Source of the DNA: Streptomyces seoulensis
GTDB taxonomy: Bacteria; Actinomycetota; Actinomycetes; Streptomycetales; Streptomycetaceae
Reading direction: 5' to 3'
Length of the DNA: 64,000 nucleotides
Assembly: GCF_004328625.1 (NCBI RefSeq)
Contig: NZ_CP032229.1
Coordinates: forward strand, 2,604,001-2,668,000
Shown here: positions 8,310 through 16,931 of the stretch, piece by piece
Numbering within the stretch: the stretch's first letter is position 1
How the letters are laid out: each line of letters begins with the position of its first letter
Notes under the pieces: generated by a model
The model's input: the letters and a program-made list of their open reading frames with translations, nothing else
Told to the model about the DNA's origin: nothing
Database searches by the model: none
Made by a program: the position numbers and the translations under genes

Positions 8310-9800
8310 TCAGACCGTCAGCAGCTCCCGCTCCTCCACCGGCTCGCCCCCGCCCTCCACGTGCTGCGCGGGCCGCTTGGGCAACGCCGACATCAGCAGG
8401 AAGATCAGGCCCATCACCCCGGCCACCCACCACAGCGCGTGCTGGAAGGCGCCGACGAAGGCCGGGCCGACCTGCGCCGGGGTGAGCCGGTCCGCGATCT
8501 GTCCGAAGAAGACGACGGACACCAGGCCGAGCCCGAGCGCGTTGCCCATCTGCTGCACGGTGTTGAGCAGGCCGGAGGCCGACCCGGCGTGCTCACGCGG
8601 CACCTCGGAGAGGATCGCGTCGGTCAGCGGGGCCACGATCAGGCCCATGCCGACGCCCATCACGACCAGCGGGAGCGCCATCTGCCAGGAGGCGATGGCC
8701 AGGCCGTACCGGTGGGACTCCCAGATGTAGAGGAGCACGCCGAGCCCCATCGTCAGGGCGCCGGCCTGGAGCACCTTGCGGCCGAAGCGCGGCACGAGGA
8801 ACTGCACCGACAGCGCGGCGGCCGTCGACACCGCGAGCGAGAAGGGCACCCCGGTCAGCCCGGCGCGCAGCACACTCCAGCCGAGGCCGATCTGCATGTA
8901 CAGCGTCCAGACCAGGAAGAAGACGCCGAGCGCCACCCCGAACACGGTCTGCACGGCGATCCCGGCGGCGAAGCTGCGCACCCGGAACAGGGACAGCTCG
9001 ACCAGCGGGGAGCCGTCGCGGGCCGCCTTGCGGCGCTCGTACCAGACCAGCGCGGCGAAGACCGGGAGCGAGCCCGCCATCAGCAGGTGGCCCCAGAGCG
9101 GCCAGCCCAGCTCGCGGCCCCGGGTGAGCGGGTAGAGCAGCATCAGCAGGCCCAGGGTGACCAGGGCGACGCCGACGAGGTCGAGCTTGAGGGCGTGGGG
9201 CGCGCGGGACTCGGTGATGAAGCGGCGGCCGAGCAGCACGGCGGCGATGCCGACGGGCAGGTTGATCAGGAAGATGGGCCGCCACTCAAGGCCGAACAGG
9301 TTCCACTCGGTGAGCAGGGCGCCGAGCAGCGGGCCGGAGACCGCGCCGAGGCCGACGACGCCGCCGAACAGCCCGAATACCTTGCCGCGCTCATGGGCGG
9401 GGAAGGTGGCGTGCACGATGGAGAGGACCTGCGGGACCATCATCGCGGCCATGCCGCCCTGGAGGACGCGGGCCGTGACCAGCATCGCCGGGTCGACCGC
9501 GAAGCCGCACAGCGCCGAGGCGAGGGTGAAGCCGGCGACGCCGAGCAGGAACAGCCGCCTGCGCCCGTAGATGTCGCCGAGCCGCCCGCCGGTGATCAGA
9601 CCGGCCGCGAACGCCAGCGCGTACCCCGCGGTGATCCACTGGATCTGGCTGAACGAGGCGCCCTCGTCCCGCTGGATGGAGGGGATGGCTATGTTCACGA
9701 TCGTCACGTCGACGAGGTCCATGAAGGCCGCGGTCATCACGATGGCGAGCGCGATCCAGCGGCGCCGGTCCGCGCCGGAGGTCTGTTCCGTTGAGGTCAT
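8310..9800 (-). CDS. MFS exporter, DHA2 (EmrB/QacA) type
   Basis: A 496-residue drug/H+ antiporter-type protein with about 14 membrane helices. MDLVDVTIVNIAIPSIQ (motif D1) lies in TM1, GRLGDIYGRRRLFLLGV is motif A, and a conserved LGAVSGPLLGALL segment is motif C. A short basic N-terminus and a charged C-tail suggest an intact protein. The ATG at 9800 is preferred to GTG 9809. It is divergent from a WYL regulator, and the 63-bp gap between the two starts holds two overlapping palindromes, so it is probably repressed by that regulator. The substrate is unknown. Confidence 0.88.
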   Translation of the reverse strand: MTSTEQTSGADRRRWIALAIVMTAAFMDLVDVTIVNIAIPSIQRDEGASFSQIQWITAGYALAFAAGLITGGRLGDIYGRRRLFLLGVAGFTLASALCGFAVDPAMLVTARVLQGGMAAMMVPQVLSIVHATFPAHERGKVFGLFGGVVGLGAVSGPLLGALLTEWNLFGLEWRPIFLINLPVGIAAVLLGRRFITESRAPHALKLDLVGVALVTLGLLMLLYPLTRGRELGWPLWGHLLMAGSLPVFAALVWYERRKAARDGSPLVELSLFRVRSFAAGIAVQTVFGVALGVFFLVWTLYMQIGLGWSVLRAGLTGVPFSLAVSTAAALSVQFLVPRFGRKVLQAGALTMGLGVLLYIWESHRYGLAIASWQMALPLVVMGVGMGLIVAPLTDAILSEVPREHAGSASGLLNTVQQMGNALGLGLVSVVFFGQIADRLTPAQVGPAFVGAFQHALWWVAGVMGLIFLLMSALPKRPAQHVEGGGEPVEERELLTV

Positions 9801-9810
9801 GTACGCCACG

Positions 9811-9845
9811 CTAGTGACCCACTAGGACAGAACGTGTCCTAGTGG
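9811..9845. promoter_or_regulatory. Overlapping operator palindromes between MFS and WYL genes
   Basis: CTAGTG-N3-CACTAG (9811-9825) overlaps a longer perfect repeat, CCACTAGGACA (9819-9829), GAACG, TGTCCTAGTGG (9835-9845). Together they fill the space between the two divergent start codons (9800 and 9864), overlapping where the -35/-10 region should be. Confidence 0.7.
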
Positions 9846-9863
9846 TGCGGCATGCTCGGACGC

Positions 9864-10832
9864 ATGACGACGGACACCCCGGCCCGGCTGCTGACGCTCC
9901 TGTCCCTCCTCCAGACCCCGCGCGAATGGCCCGGCGGCGAACTGGCCGGCCGGCTCGGGGTCTCCCGCCGTACGGTCCGGCGCGACATCGACCGGCTGCG
10001 CGAGCTGGGCTACCCGGTGCAGGCCAGCAAGGGCGCGGAGGGCGGGTACCGGCTGGTCGCGGGCAAGGCGATGCCGCCGCTGGTGCTGGACGACGAGGAG
10101 GCCGTCGCCATCGCGGTCGGGCTGCGCGCGGGCGCCGGGCACGCGGTGGAGGGGGTGGACGAGGCGTCGGTGCGGGCGCTGGCCAAGCTGGAGCAGGTGC
10201 TCCCGGCCCGGCTGCGCCGCCAGGTGGCCACCCTCCAGGCCGCGACCACCCCGCTGACCAGCGGCGACGGCGCGACCATCGCGCCGGAGACGCTGACCGT
10301 GATCGCGTCCGCCATCGCCGGTCACGAGCGGCTCCGGTTCGCCTACCGCGCCGGGGACGGCAGCGAGTCGCGCCGGCTGACCGAGCCGTACCGGCTGGTG
10401 TCCACCGGGCGCCGCTGGTACCTCGTCGCCTACGACCTCGACCGCGAGGACTGGCGCACCTTCCGGGTGGACCGGGTCGGCGACCCCTTCGCCACCGGCG
10501 CCCGCTTCACCCCGCGCGAGCTGCCCTCGGGCGACGCGGCGGAATACCTGCGCCGCTCGATCCGACGGCGCACCGAGACCTGGGAGTTCACCGTCCGCTT
10601 CGCGGCCCCCGCCGACCGGATCGCCGCCCGCGTCCCGCACTGGTTCGGCGCCCCCGAACCCGACGGCCCCGATCACTGCCTCCTGCACGGCACCACCGGC
10701 GACCCGGTGGAGTGGCTGGCGGTCCGGCTGGCGATGGCGGGCCACGAGTTCACGGTGCGCAGCCCGGCCGTACTGGCCGACGCGGTACGGGAGCTGGGGT
10801 CACGCCTGCTGCGTGCGGCTCCTCAGTCCTGA
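9864..10832 (+). CDS. WYL-domain transcriptional regulator
   Basis: A 322-residue regulator with an N-terminal winged HTH (GELAGRLGVSRRTVRRDIDRL) and a WYL ligand-sensing domain. The WYL core is seen in LRFAYRAGDGSESRRLTEPYRLV and GRRWYLVAYDLDREDWRTFRVDR, followed by the C-terminal WCX region. The second ATG (9864) is chosen over 9852 because it lies clear of the operator and begins directly with the TDTPARLLTLLSLL helix. It is divergent from the exporter it probably controls, and its last 10 bases overlap the convergent TetR gene. Confidence 0.88.
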   Translation: MTTDTPARLLTLLSLLQTPREWPGGELAGRLGVSRRTVRRDIDRLRELGYPVQASKGAEGGYRLVAGKAMPPLVLDDEEAVAIAVGLRAGAGHAVEGVDEASVRALAKLEQVLPARLRRQVATLQAATTPLTSGDGATIAPETLTVIASAIAGHERLRFAYRAGDGSESRRLTEPYRLVSTGRRWYLVAYDLDREDWRTFRVDRVGDPFATGARFTPRELPSGDAAEYLRRSIRRRTETWEFTVRFAAPADRIAARVPHWFGAPEPDGPDHCLLHGTTGDPVEWLAVRLAMAGHEFTVRSPAVLADAVRELGSRLLRAAPQS

Positions 10833-11548
10833 GGGGCTTCCCAGGCGAAGCCGCCCAGGGCCACCAGGTTGCCGAGCGCCAGGGCGGCGGGGCCGGCCGG
10901 GCCGGTGGGCGGGAACTCGGTGAGGGCCCAGGTCTCGACGGCGACCCGTACGGCCGCGCCCGCGACGGCGGCGGCGAAGCGGAGGTGGGGGGTGGCGGCC
11001 TCGGCAACGTTGTCGGCGTCGTCCTCGGCGGGCGCCAGCCGCGCGGCCAGCGCCTCCGCGAGTTCCGTCTCCGACGCCTGGCAGACCTCCGCCCAGACCT
11101 TGCCCAGGGCCGGGCTGGTGTGGGCCATGCGGATCAGGGTGCGGGCCCACTCCCAGGCGGACGCGGAGACACCGACGCCGGGGGCGAGGGTGCGGTCCAC
11201 GGCGTGCCGGAGGGCCTCGGGGAGGGTGAGGTGGGCCGGGGCGGCGCGCACGGCCTCGGTCCACAGTTGGGCGCCGGCCGCGTAAAGCGGGGCCACCGCC
11301 TCCTCCTTGGAGGCGAAGTACCGGTAGAAGGTGCGCGGTGCGATGCCCGCCGCGTGCGCGATGTCCTCGGCGCGGGTGGCCCGCAGGCCCTGCCGGACGA
11401 AGAGGGTCGCGGCGGCGCGGGCGATCTCCATCCGGGTCTCGGCCTTGCGCCGCTCGGTCAGGGAAGCCGCCGGAGTGGCCGGGTACGAACGCCTTCGGGC
11501 GGTGGTGCCGGTGTTGCCGGTGTTACGGGTGGTACGGGGGGTGCTCAC
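10823..11548 (-). CDS. TetR-family regulator
   Basis: A 241-residue protein with a 35-residue Thr/Arg-rich tail, then a TetR HTH domain (RMEIARAAATLFVRQGLRAT, with IAHAAGIAPRTFYRYFASKEEAV as the recognition helix) and an all-helical ligand domain. The GTG at 11548 has no well-spaced ribosome site, so the true start may be a little downstream. A palindrome at 11569-11583 suggests autoregulation. No target gene is obvious; the adjacent gene is convergent. Confidence 0.85.
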   Translation of the reverse strand: MSTPRTTRNTGNTGTTARRRSYPATPAASLTERRKAETRMEIARAAATLFVRQGLRATRAEDIAHAAGIAPRTFYRYFASKEEAVAPLYAAGAQLWTEAVRAAPAHLTLPEALRHAVDRTLAPGVGVSASAWEWARTLIRMAHTSPALGKVWAEVCQASETELAEALAARLAPAEDDADNVAEAATPHLRFAAAVAGAAVRVAVETWALTEFPPTGPAGPAALALGNLVALGGFAWEAPQD

Positions 11549-11568
11549 CTCGGCAGGCTATGCCCCTG

Positions 11569-11583
11569 TGGCAGAATCTGCCA
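11569..11583. promoter_or_regulatory. TetR operator candidate TGGCAGAATCTGCCA
   Basis: A perfect palindrome (7-bp arms around one base) 21 bp upstream of the TetR start at 11548, positioned to overlap its promoter. Size and symmetry fit a TetR dimer site. Confidence 0.55.
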
Positions 11584-11668
11584 TTCGGCGGGTCACCCCG
11601 TGGTTCAGGTACGGGGTGACCCGCTGTTCCATGCCCGAGAGCGCCCGCACCCTGATCGCGCGGGCAGG

Positions 11669-11714
11669 AAAAAGCCGGGCTCCGGCGCCGGGGGGGGTGG
11701 CGCCGGAGCCCGGC
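11669..11714 (-). terminator. Strong intrinsic terminator downstream of hrdD
   Basis: A perfect 16-bp stem (11674-11689 with 11699-11714) with a 9-base loop. Read leftwards it is followed by TTTTT (11673-11669), so it is a textbook Rho-independent terminator for minus-strand transcripts, which here means hrdD. It is unusual in a genome where most terminators lack T-tracts. Confidence 0.8.
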
Positions 11715-11761
11715 CGGGAAGTCCCGACGCCGGGGGGGGATGACGTCGGAACTGGTCCGTG

Positions 11762-11787
11762 GGCCCGCCCCCCGAGGGGGGCGGGCC
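11762..11787. terminator. Perfect 12-bp hairpin downstream of hrdD
   Basis: GGCCCGCCCCCC (11762-11773) and GGGGGGCGGGCC (11776-11787) leave a 2-base loop. This is the first of the hairpins met by a transcript leaving hrdD, about 170 bases after its stop. Confidence 0.5.
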
Positions 11788-11954
11788 TGCGTGGCGGTGG
11801 GGACGCCGCGCGGCATTCGGTGGGAGTGCGGCCCCCGGAGCCTCGGCTCCGGTGCCCGCAAGGGTTGTTCCCGCGCTCGGAGGCGTTGAAGCGACGGGAC
11901 CGCGCCATGTTGGCACCGCATTCCGCCACCGCGCGTACCCCACCCCCCGGGGTC

Positions 11955-12983
11955 CTACGCCGCCGCGTCGAACCCCGTGTCGTGGGCGAGCTTCTTCAGC
12001 TCCAGCAGGGCGTGCTTCTCTATCTGCCGGATGCGCTCGCGGGTCAGTCCGTGCTCCTTGCCGACCTCGGTGAGGGTCCGCTCGCGGCCGTCCTCGATGC
12101 CGTACCGCATCTTGATGATCGAGGCGGTGCGCTCGTCCAGGCGGCCGATCAGGTCGTCCAGCTCCTCGCGGCGCAGCAGGCTGAGCACCGACTGCTCCGG
12201 CGAGACCGCGGAGGTGTCCTCCAGCAGGTCGCCGAACTGGGTCTCACCCTCGTCGTCCACCGACATGTTCAGCGAGACCGGGTCACGGGACCAGTCGAGC
12301 ACGTCGGTGACGCGCTCCGGCGTGGAGCCCAGCTCGGCGGCGATCTCCGCGGGCTCCGGGTCCCGGCCGTGCTCCCGGTTGAACTCGCGCTGCACCCGGC
12401 GGATGCGGCCCAGCTCCTCCACCAGGTGGACGGGGAGCCGGATGGTGCGGGACTGGTCGGCGATCGAGCGGGTGATGGCCTGGCGGATCCACCAGGTCGC
12501 GTACGTGGAGAACTTGAAGCCCTTGCGGTAGTCGAACTTCTCGACCGCGCGCACCAGGCCCGCGTTCCCCTCCTGGATCAGGTCGAGCAGGGGCAGGCCG
12601 CTGCGCGGGTAGCGCCGGGCGACGGCCACGACCAGGCGGAGGTTGGAGCGGATGAAGACGTCCTTGGCCCGCTCGCTCGCCTCGAACAGCTCCTCCAGCT
12701 CCTCGCGGGACGCCTCGGCGCCGGTCTCCGCCTGGCCGTCGAGCACCTGGCGCGCGAACACGCCGGCCTCGATGGTCTGGGACAGCTCGACCTCCTTGGC
12801 GGCGTCGAGCAGGGGCGTACGCGCGATCTCGTCGAGGTACATGCCGACCAGGTCGCGGTCGGCGATCTCGCCGCCGCGCACGCGGACGCTGCTTGCCGAG
12901 TCGGCCGTCTGTCCCCCAGAGCCCGGAGCCTGGGAGGTGCCCCCATTGGCGGACTTACGACGGGCGACGGCGCGGGTTGCCAT
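11955..12983 (-). CDS. hrdD: RNA polymerase sigma factor HrdD
   Basis: A 342-residue sigma-70 group 2 factor. Region 1.2 is at DRDLVGMYLDEIARTPLL, regions 2.1-2.4 run through LRLVVAVARRYPRSGLPLLD and FSTYATWWIRQAITRSIADQ, region 3 follows VHLVEELGRIRRVQREF, and the region 4.2 HTH is GLTRERIRQIEKHALLELKK. The sequence is nearly identical to the S. coelicolor HrdD I know, including MATRAVARR at the start and FDAAA at the end. The Ser/Gly linker near residues 13-30 is a little longer. The upstream region carries a SigR-type promoter, matching the known inclusion of hrdD in the thiol-stress regulon. Confidence 0.95.
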   Translation of the reverse strand: MATRAVARRKSANGGTSQAPGSGGQTADSASSVRVRGGEIADRDLVGMYLDEIARTPLLDAAKEVELSQTIEAGVFARQVLDGQAETGAEASREELEELFEASERAKDVFIRSNLRLVVAVARRYPRSGLPLLDLIQEGNAGLVRAVEKFDYRKGFKFSTYATWWIRQAITRSIADQSRTIRLPVHLVEELGRIRRVQREFNREHGRDPEPAEIAAELGSTPERVTDVLDWSRDPVSLNMSVDDEGETQFGDLLEDTSAVSPEQSVLSLLRREELDDLIGRLDERTASIIKMRYGIEDGRERTLTEVGKEHGLTRERIRQIEKHALLELKKLAHDTGFDAAA

Positions 12984-13084
12984 GCGTGCTCCCTTGCGGT
13001 GGTGGCTGGCAGGTGGTCCTGGCGAACGCTCGGCACTCCGGACCCTCCCTCGGGACTCTCCTCGGGTGCCCTGCATCCGTGGGA

Positions 13085-13114
13085 AACAACGACTGGAATC
13101 CGGACAGAATTCCC
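13085..13114 (-). promoter_or_regulatory. SigR-type promoter of hrdD
   Basis: On the minus strand GGGAAT (13114-13109), 18 bases and GTTGTT (13090-13085) match the SigR consensus GGAAT-N18-GTT, about 100 bp upstream of the hrdD start. hrdD is a known member of the S. coelicolor SigR regulon. Confidence 0.75.
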
Positions 13115-13174
13115 CAGCGACCCCTCGATTTTTCTGATCATGCAGTACCCTGTCGCGCCACAGAGGGGGTTCGC

Positions 13175-13702
13175 ATGGTGCCGAACGGTACGGAAGTGCA
13201 GGTCAGACCGGGAACCGAGGCCGACCTCGACGCTCTGACCGCGCTCTACAACCACTACGTGACTGAGACGGCCATCACATTCGATCTGACCCCCTTCACC
13301 CCACTGGAGCGCCGCCCGTGGCTGCTCTCCCACCCGGAAGACGGCCCGCACCGCCTCCTGGTTGCCACGGACACGGATTCCCGTCGCGTCCTCGGCTACG
13401 CCACCTCGGGCCCGCACCGCCCCAAGGCCGCGTACGCCCCCTCGGTGGAGACCTCGGTCTACCTCGCCCCGGACGCGACCGGCCGGGGCGTGGGCACCCT
13501 GCTCTACGACGCGCTCTTCGCCGCGCTCGCCGAGGAGGACGTACACCGGGCCTTCGCCGGGATCACCCAGCCGAACGAGGCGTCGGTGAGGCTGCACGCG
13601 CGCTTCGGCTTCCGGCACCTGGGCACCTTCGGCGAGGTCGGCCGCAAGTTCGGCCGTCACTGGGACGTGGCCTGGTACCAGAAGGATCTCGGCGCCGGCT
13701 GA
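13175..13702 (+). CDS. GNAT N-acetyltransferase, phosphinothricin acetyltransferase type
   Basis: A 175-residue acetyltransferase. VETSVYLAPDATGRGVGTLLYDALF contains the acetyl-CoA pyrophosphate loop (GRGVGT), and ITQPNEASVRLHARFGFRHLGTF is the motif B region typical of Pat/Bar-like amide N-acetyltransferases. The substrate is probably a small amine or amino acid analogue and cannot be specified. The ATG at 13175 follows GAGGGGG at about 13163. It is divergent from hrdD and convergent with the dioxygenase gene. Confidence 0.85.
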   Translation: MVPNGTEVQVRPGTEADLDALTALYNHYVTETAITFDLTPFTPLERRPWLLSHPEDGPHRLLVATDTDSRRVLGYATSGPHRPKAAYAPSVETSVYLAPDATGRGVGTLLYDALFAALAEEDVHRAFAGITQPNEASVRLHARFGFRHLGTFGEVGRKFGRHWDVAWYQKDLGAG

Positions 13703-13717
13703 GTCACCGGCGCGGTT

Positions 13718-14506
13718 TCAGCCGAACTGTACGGACCGCTTGGCCAGCCCCATCCAGAACCCGTCGATCACCGACTTGTGCGCGTCCGCGCCGGCCGCGC
13801 CGAGCGTGACGAACAGCGGCGCGAAGTGCTCGGTCCGGGGGTGGGCGAGCTTCCCGGCCGGGGCCTTGGTCTCGAAGTCCAGCAGGGCGTCCCAGTCACC
13901 GGCGTCCAGCGCGGCCCGGCCCCAGTCGTCGAACTCGGCGGACCAGCCCGGCACGCCCTCGCGGTGCCGCAGCGCGGCCAGGTTGTGGGTGAAGAAGCCG
14001 GAGCCCACGATCAGCACACCCTCGTCACGCAGCGGCGCGAGCCTGCGGCCGAGCTCCATCAGCCGGGCCGGGTCGAGGGTGGGCAGGGAGACCTGGAGGA
14101 CCGGGATGTCGGCCTCGGGGAACATCTCGACGAGCGGGACGTAGGCGCCGTGGTCCAGCCCCCGGTCCGGGATGTCCTGGACCGGGGTGCCGGGGGCGCG
14201 CAGCAGCTTGCGTACGGATTCGGCCAGTTGGGGGGCGCCGGGGGCCTCGTACCGTACGCGGTAGTAGTGCTCGGGGAAGCCCCAGAAGTCGTAGACCAGC
14301 GGGGCGGTGTGGGTGGCGCCGAGGGCGAGGGGGGCCTCTTCCCAGTGCGCGGAGACCATCAGGATGACCTTGGGCCGGGGCAGGCCGGCCGCCCAGGCGG
14401 CGAGCTGGCCGGGCCAGACGGGGTCGTCGGCGAGCGGCGGGGCGCCATGACTGAGGTAGAGGGCGGGCATGCGGTCCGGAGCGGACGGCTCGGCGGTGTG
14501 GTGCAT
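13718..14506 (-). CDS. DODA-type extradiol dioxygenase (class III)
   Basis: A 262-residue protein of the LigB/4,5-DOPA dioxygenase (YgiD) family. ALYLSHGAPPLADD holds the first iron ligand His; MVSAHWEE and DRGLDHGAYVPLVEMFPEAD carry the other metal and catalytic His residues, and GSGFFTHNL follows. Non-haem Fe or Zn enzymes of this family open catechol rings, but substrates of the bacterial members vary. The ATG at 14506 is chosen: the longer frame adds a Pro/Arg-rich stretch that covers the promoter. It is divergent from a MarR gene that may control it. Confidence 0.87.
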   Translation of the reverse strand: MHHTAEPSAPDRMPALYLSHGAPPLADDPVWPGQLAAWAAGLPRPKVILMVSAHWEEAPLALGATHTAPLVYDFWGFPEHYYRVRYEAPGAPQLAESVRKLLRAPGTPVQDIPDRGLDHGAYVPLVEMFPEADIPVLQVSLPTLDPARLMELGRRLAPLRDEGVLIVGSGFFTHNLAALRHREGVPGWSAEFDDWGRAALDAGDWDALLDFETKAPAGKLAHPRTEHFAPLFVTLGAAGADAHKSVIDGFWMGLAKRSVQFG

Positions 14507-14550
14507 GACGGCTCCTCCCGGGGCGGGCCTCGGCGGGGGACGCGGAGGCT

Positions 14551-14609
14551 TTGCTTTAACTCTCAAGTATTACTCGGTCAGATTACGCCCGACTAGTTCA
14601 AGTTTCAAG
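14551..14609. promoter_or_regulatory. AT-rich divergent promoter with TTCAAG repeats
   Basis: The 127-bp gap between the dioxygenase and MarR starts contains an AT-rich island. TTCAAG occurs twice in direct orientation (14597-14602 and 14604-14609), and a related CTCAAGT lies at 14562-14568. This is a plausible MarR operator and shared promoter. Confidence 0.4.
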
Positions 14610-14633
14610 AAGGTGGCTCGTACAGTGGGAGAC

Positions 14634-15155
14634 ATGAACTCGGCATCCACCCCGGCAACGGCGCCGGCCCCCGGACACCGCTGGCTCACCGACGAGGAGC
14701 AGCGCGTCTGGCGCGCGTACCTGCACGCGACCACGCTGCTGGAGGACCACCTCGACCGCCAGCTCCAGCGCGACGCGGGCATGCCGCACATCTACTACGG
14801 ACTGCTCGTCGGCCTCGCCGAGGCACCGCGCCGCAGACTGCGGATGACCGAGCTGGCCCGGAAGTCGAAGATCACCCGCTCCCGGCTCTCGCACGCGATC
14901 GCCCGGCTGGAGAAGTCCGGCTGGGTGCGCCGGGAGGACTGCCCCTCGGACAAGCGCGGCCAGTTCGCGGTGCTCACCGAGGAGGGCGCGGAGGTGCTGC
15001 GCCGTACCGCGCCGGGCCATGTCACCGCCGTACGGCAGGCGCTGTTCGAGCGGCTGAGCCCGGCGCAGCAGAAGGCCCTCGGCGAGATCATGGAGATCGT
15101 CGCCGAGGGCCTTCAGCCGAGCGAGGCGGGTGCGGACCTGCCCTGGCTGCGCTGA
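14634..15155 (+). CDS. MarR-family regulator
   Basis: A 173-residue winged-HTH regulator. The DNA-binding part is RLRMTELARKSKITRSRLSHAIARLEKSGWVRREDCPSDKRG at about 75-115, including the wing DKRGQFAVLTEEG, flanked by dimerisation helices. The ATG at 14634 begins the usual short disordered tail. It is divergent from the dioxygenase and upstream of a convergent MFS gene, so it may regulate the dioxygenase. Confidence 0.88.
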   Translation: MNSASTPATAPAPGHRWLTDEEQRVWRAYLHATTLLEDHLDRQLQRDAGMPHIYYGLLVGLAEAPRRRLRMTELARKSKITRSRLSHAIARLEKSGWVRREDCPSDKRGQFAVLTEEGAEVLRRTAPGHVTAVRQALFERLSPAQQKALGEIMEIVAEGLQPSEAGADLPWLR

Positions 15156-15167
15156 GCTACGCGGGGG

Positions 15168-16706
15168 TCAGTGGGCGACCACCGGCACCGGGATCTCGTC
15201 CTCGGCACCGTCACCGGAGGCCATCTTCACGGCACCCGGCTTGCCCGCGTTGACCATGGTGAACGCGATCAGCGAGGCGACCGCCAGGATGCCGACGGCG
15301 AACCAGATGGCCGTGCTGTACCCGTGCACCATGGCCTGCAGCTTCACCAGCTGTTGCTGCGGCACCGCGGTCGCGGACCCGATGTGGTCCTTGACGTACG
15401 AGGTGGTCGCCGACGCGGCGATGGTGTTCAGCAGGGCGGTGCCGATCGCGCCGCCGACCTGCTGCGAGGTGTTGACCATGGCGGAGGCGACGCCCGCGTC
15501 CCGGGGCTCGACGCCCTGGGTCGCCAGCGACATCGCCGGCATGAAGGCCGTACCCATGCCGAGGCCGAGCAGCACCATCGCGGGCAGCAGCAGGGTGGCG
15601 TAGGAGGAGCCGATCTCCAGCTGGGTCAGCAGCAGCATGCCGAGCGCGGCGAGCGCGAAGCCGGGGCCCATCAGCAGCCGGGCCGGGACCCGGATCATCA
15701 GACGGGCGCCGATCTGGGTGGAGCCGGTGATCATGCCCGCGACCATCGGCAGGAACGCGAAGCCGGTCTTGACCGGGGAGTAGCCCTTCACGACCTGGAG
15801 GTAGTAGGTCAGGAAGAGGAACAGGCCGAACATGCCGATGATGGCGAGGCCGAGCGAGAGGTAGATGCCGCCCCGGCTGCGGTCGGCGACCACGCGCAGC
15901 GGCAGCAGCGGCGCCTTGACCCGCTGCTCGACCAGGACGAACGCCAGCAGCAGCACCACGGACGCGACGAACATCGAGATGGTGACCGCGTCGCTCCAGC
16001 CGTCGGTCTCGGCGCGGGTGAAGCCGTACACCAGGGAGACCAGGCCGAGCGTGGAGAGGATGACGCCGGGGATGTCGAGCGGGGCGCGGTTGCGGCCGCC
16101 CTGGGGCTCCCGGATCACGAACCAGGCACCGGCCGCGGCGACGATGGCGAACGGCACGTTGACGAAGAAGGTCCAGCGCCAGTCGAGGTACTCGGTGAGG
16201 AAGCCGCCGAGGATCAGGCCGACGGCACCGCCGCCGCCCGCGATGGCGCCGTAGATGCCGAACGCCTTGGCGCGCTCCTTGGCGTCGGTGAACATCACGG
16301 CCAGCAGGGAGAGCGCGGCCGGGGCGAGCAGGGCACCGAAGACGCCCTGGAGGGCGCGGGCACCGAACATCATCACGCCGGTGGTGGCGGCGCCGCCGAG
16401 CGCGGAGGCCGCGGCGAAGCCGGCGAGGCCGAGCAGGAAGGCGCGCTTGCGGCCCCACAGGTCGGCGATACGGCCGCCGAACAGCAGCAGACCGCCGAAG
16501 GCGAGGGCGTAGGCGGTGACGACCCACTGCCGGTTGCCGTCGGATATGCCGAGGTCGTGCTGGGCGGAGGGCAGCGCGATGTTCACGATGGTGGCGTCGA
16601 GGACGACCATGAGCTGGGCCAGCGCGATGAAGACGAGCGCCTTCCAGCGGTTGGCGTCGCCGGCGGGCGCGGTGGCCAGCGGCGGCTTGGTGACTGCTTC
16701 GGACAT
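15168..16706 (-). CDS. MFS exporter, DHA2 type (14 TM)
   Basis: A 512-residue drug exporter. The first helix holds LDATIVNIALPSAQ (motif D1), and motif A is GGRIADLWGRKRAFLLGLAG. About fourteen helices alternate with short loops and the C-terminal tail is acidic. The ATG at 16706 follows the Asn/Ala-rich start MSEAVTKPPLA. It lies downstream of a TetR gene in the same direction (226-bp gap), which probably controls it. Substrate unknown. Confidence 0.88.
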   Translation of the reverse strand: MSEAVTKPPLATAPAGDANRWKALVFIALAQLMVVLDATIVNIALPSAQHDLGISDGNRQWVVTAYALAFGGLLLFGGRIADLWGRKRAFLLGLAGFAAASALGGAATTGVMMFGARALQGVFGALLAPAALSLLAVMFTDAKERAKAFGIYGAIAGGGGAVGLILGGFLTEYLDWRWTFFVNVPFAIVAAAGAWFVIREPQGGRNRAPLDIPGVILSTLGLVSLVYGFTRAETDGWSDAVTISMFVASVVLLLAFVLVEQRVKAPLLPLRVVADRSRGGIYLSLGLAIIGMFGLFLFLTYYLQVVKGYSPVKTGFAFLPMVAGMITGSTQIGARLMIRVPARLLMGPGFALAALGMLLLTQLEIGSSYATLLLPAMVLLGLGMGTAFMPAMSLATQGVEPRDAGVASAMVNTSQQVGGAIGTALLNTIAASATTSYVKDHIGSATAVPQQQLVKLQAMVHGYSTAIWFAVGILAVASLIAFTMVNAGKPGAVKMASGDGAEDEIPVPVVAH

Positions 16707-16931
16707 GGGGGTACCCCGTTCGGGACTTCGGTCGGACGTGTCGGACAAGCGGGGCACGGTCGTACGGCGTCGCGTACGCGCACAGGGCGTGCGAGGCCCC
16801 ACCGGCTCGCCCTCGTCGGCGGCCGGGTGGCTTTTCGGGTGATTCCGGGGCGCGGGCCCGGCGGAGTCGTAGGTCTGGCGGTCAGGTCGGACTGGTGGGT
16901 CTGATCGGACTGGTGGGTCTGGTCGGTCGGG

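Larger units (their letters stand above)
11549..11954. other. Gap between TetR and hrdD genes
   Basis: No gene is supported in these 406 bases. They hold the TetR operator at the left, then three successive GC-rich hairpins (11674-11714, about 11721-11752 with one mismatch, and 11762-11787), and about 150 bases of unassigned sequence before the hrdD stop. Confidence 0.6.
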
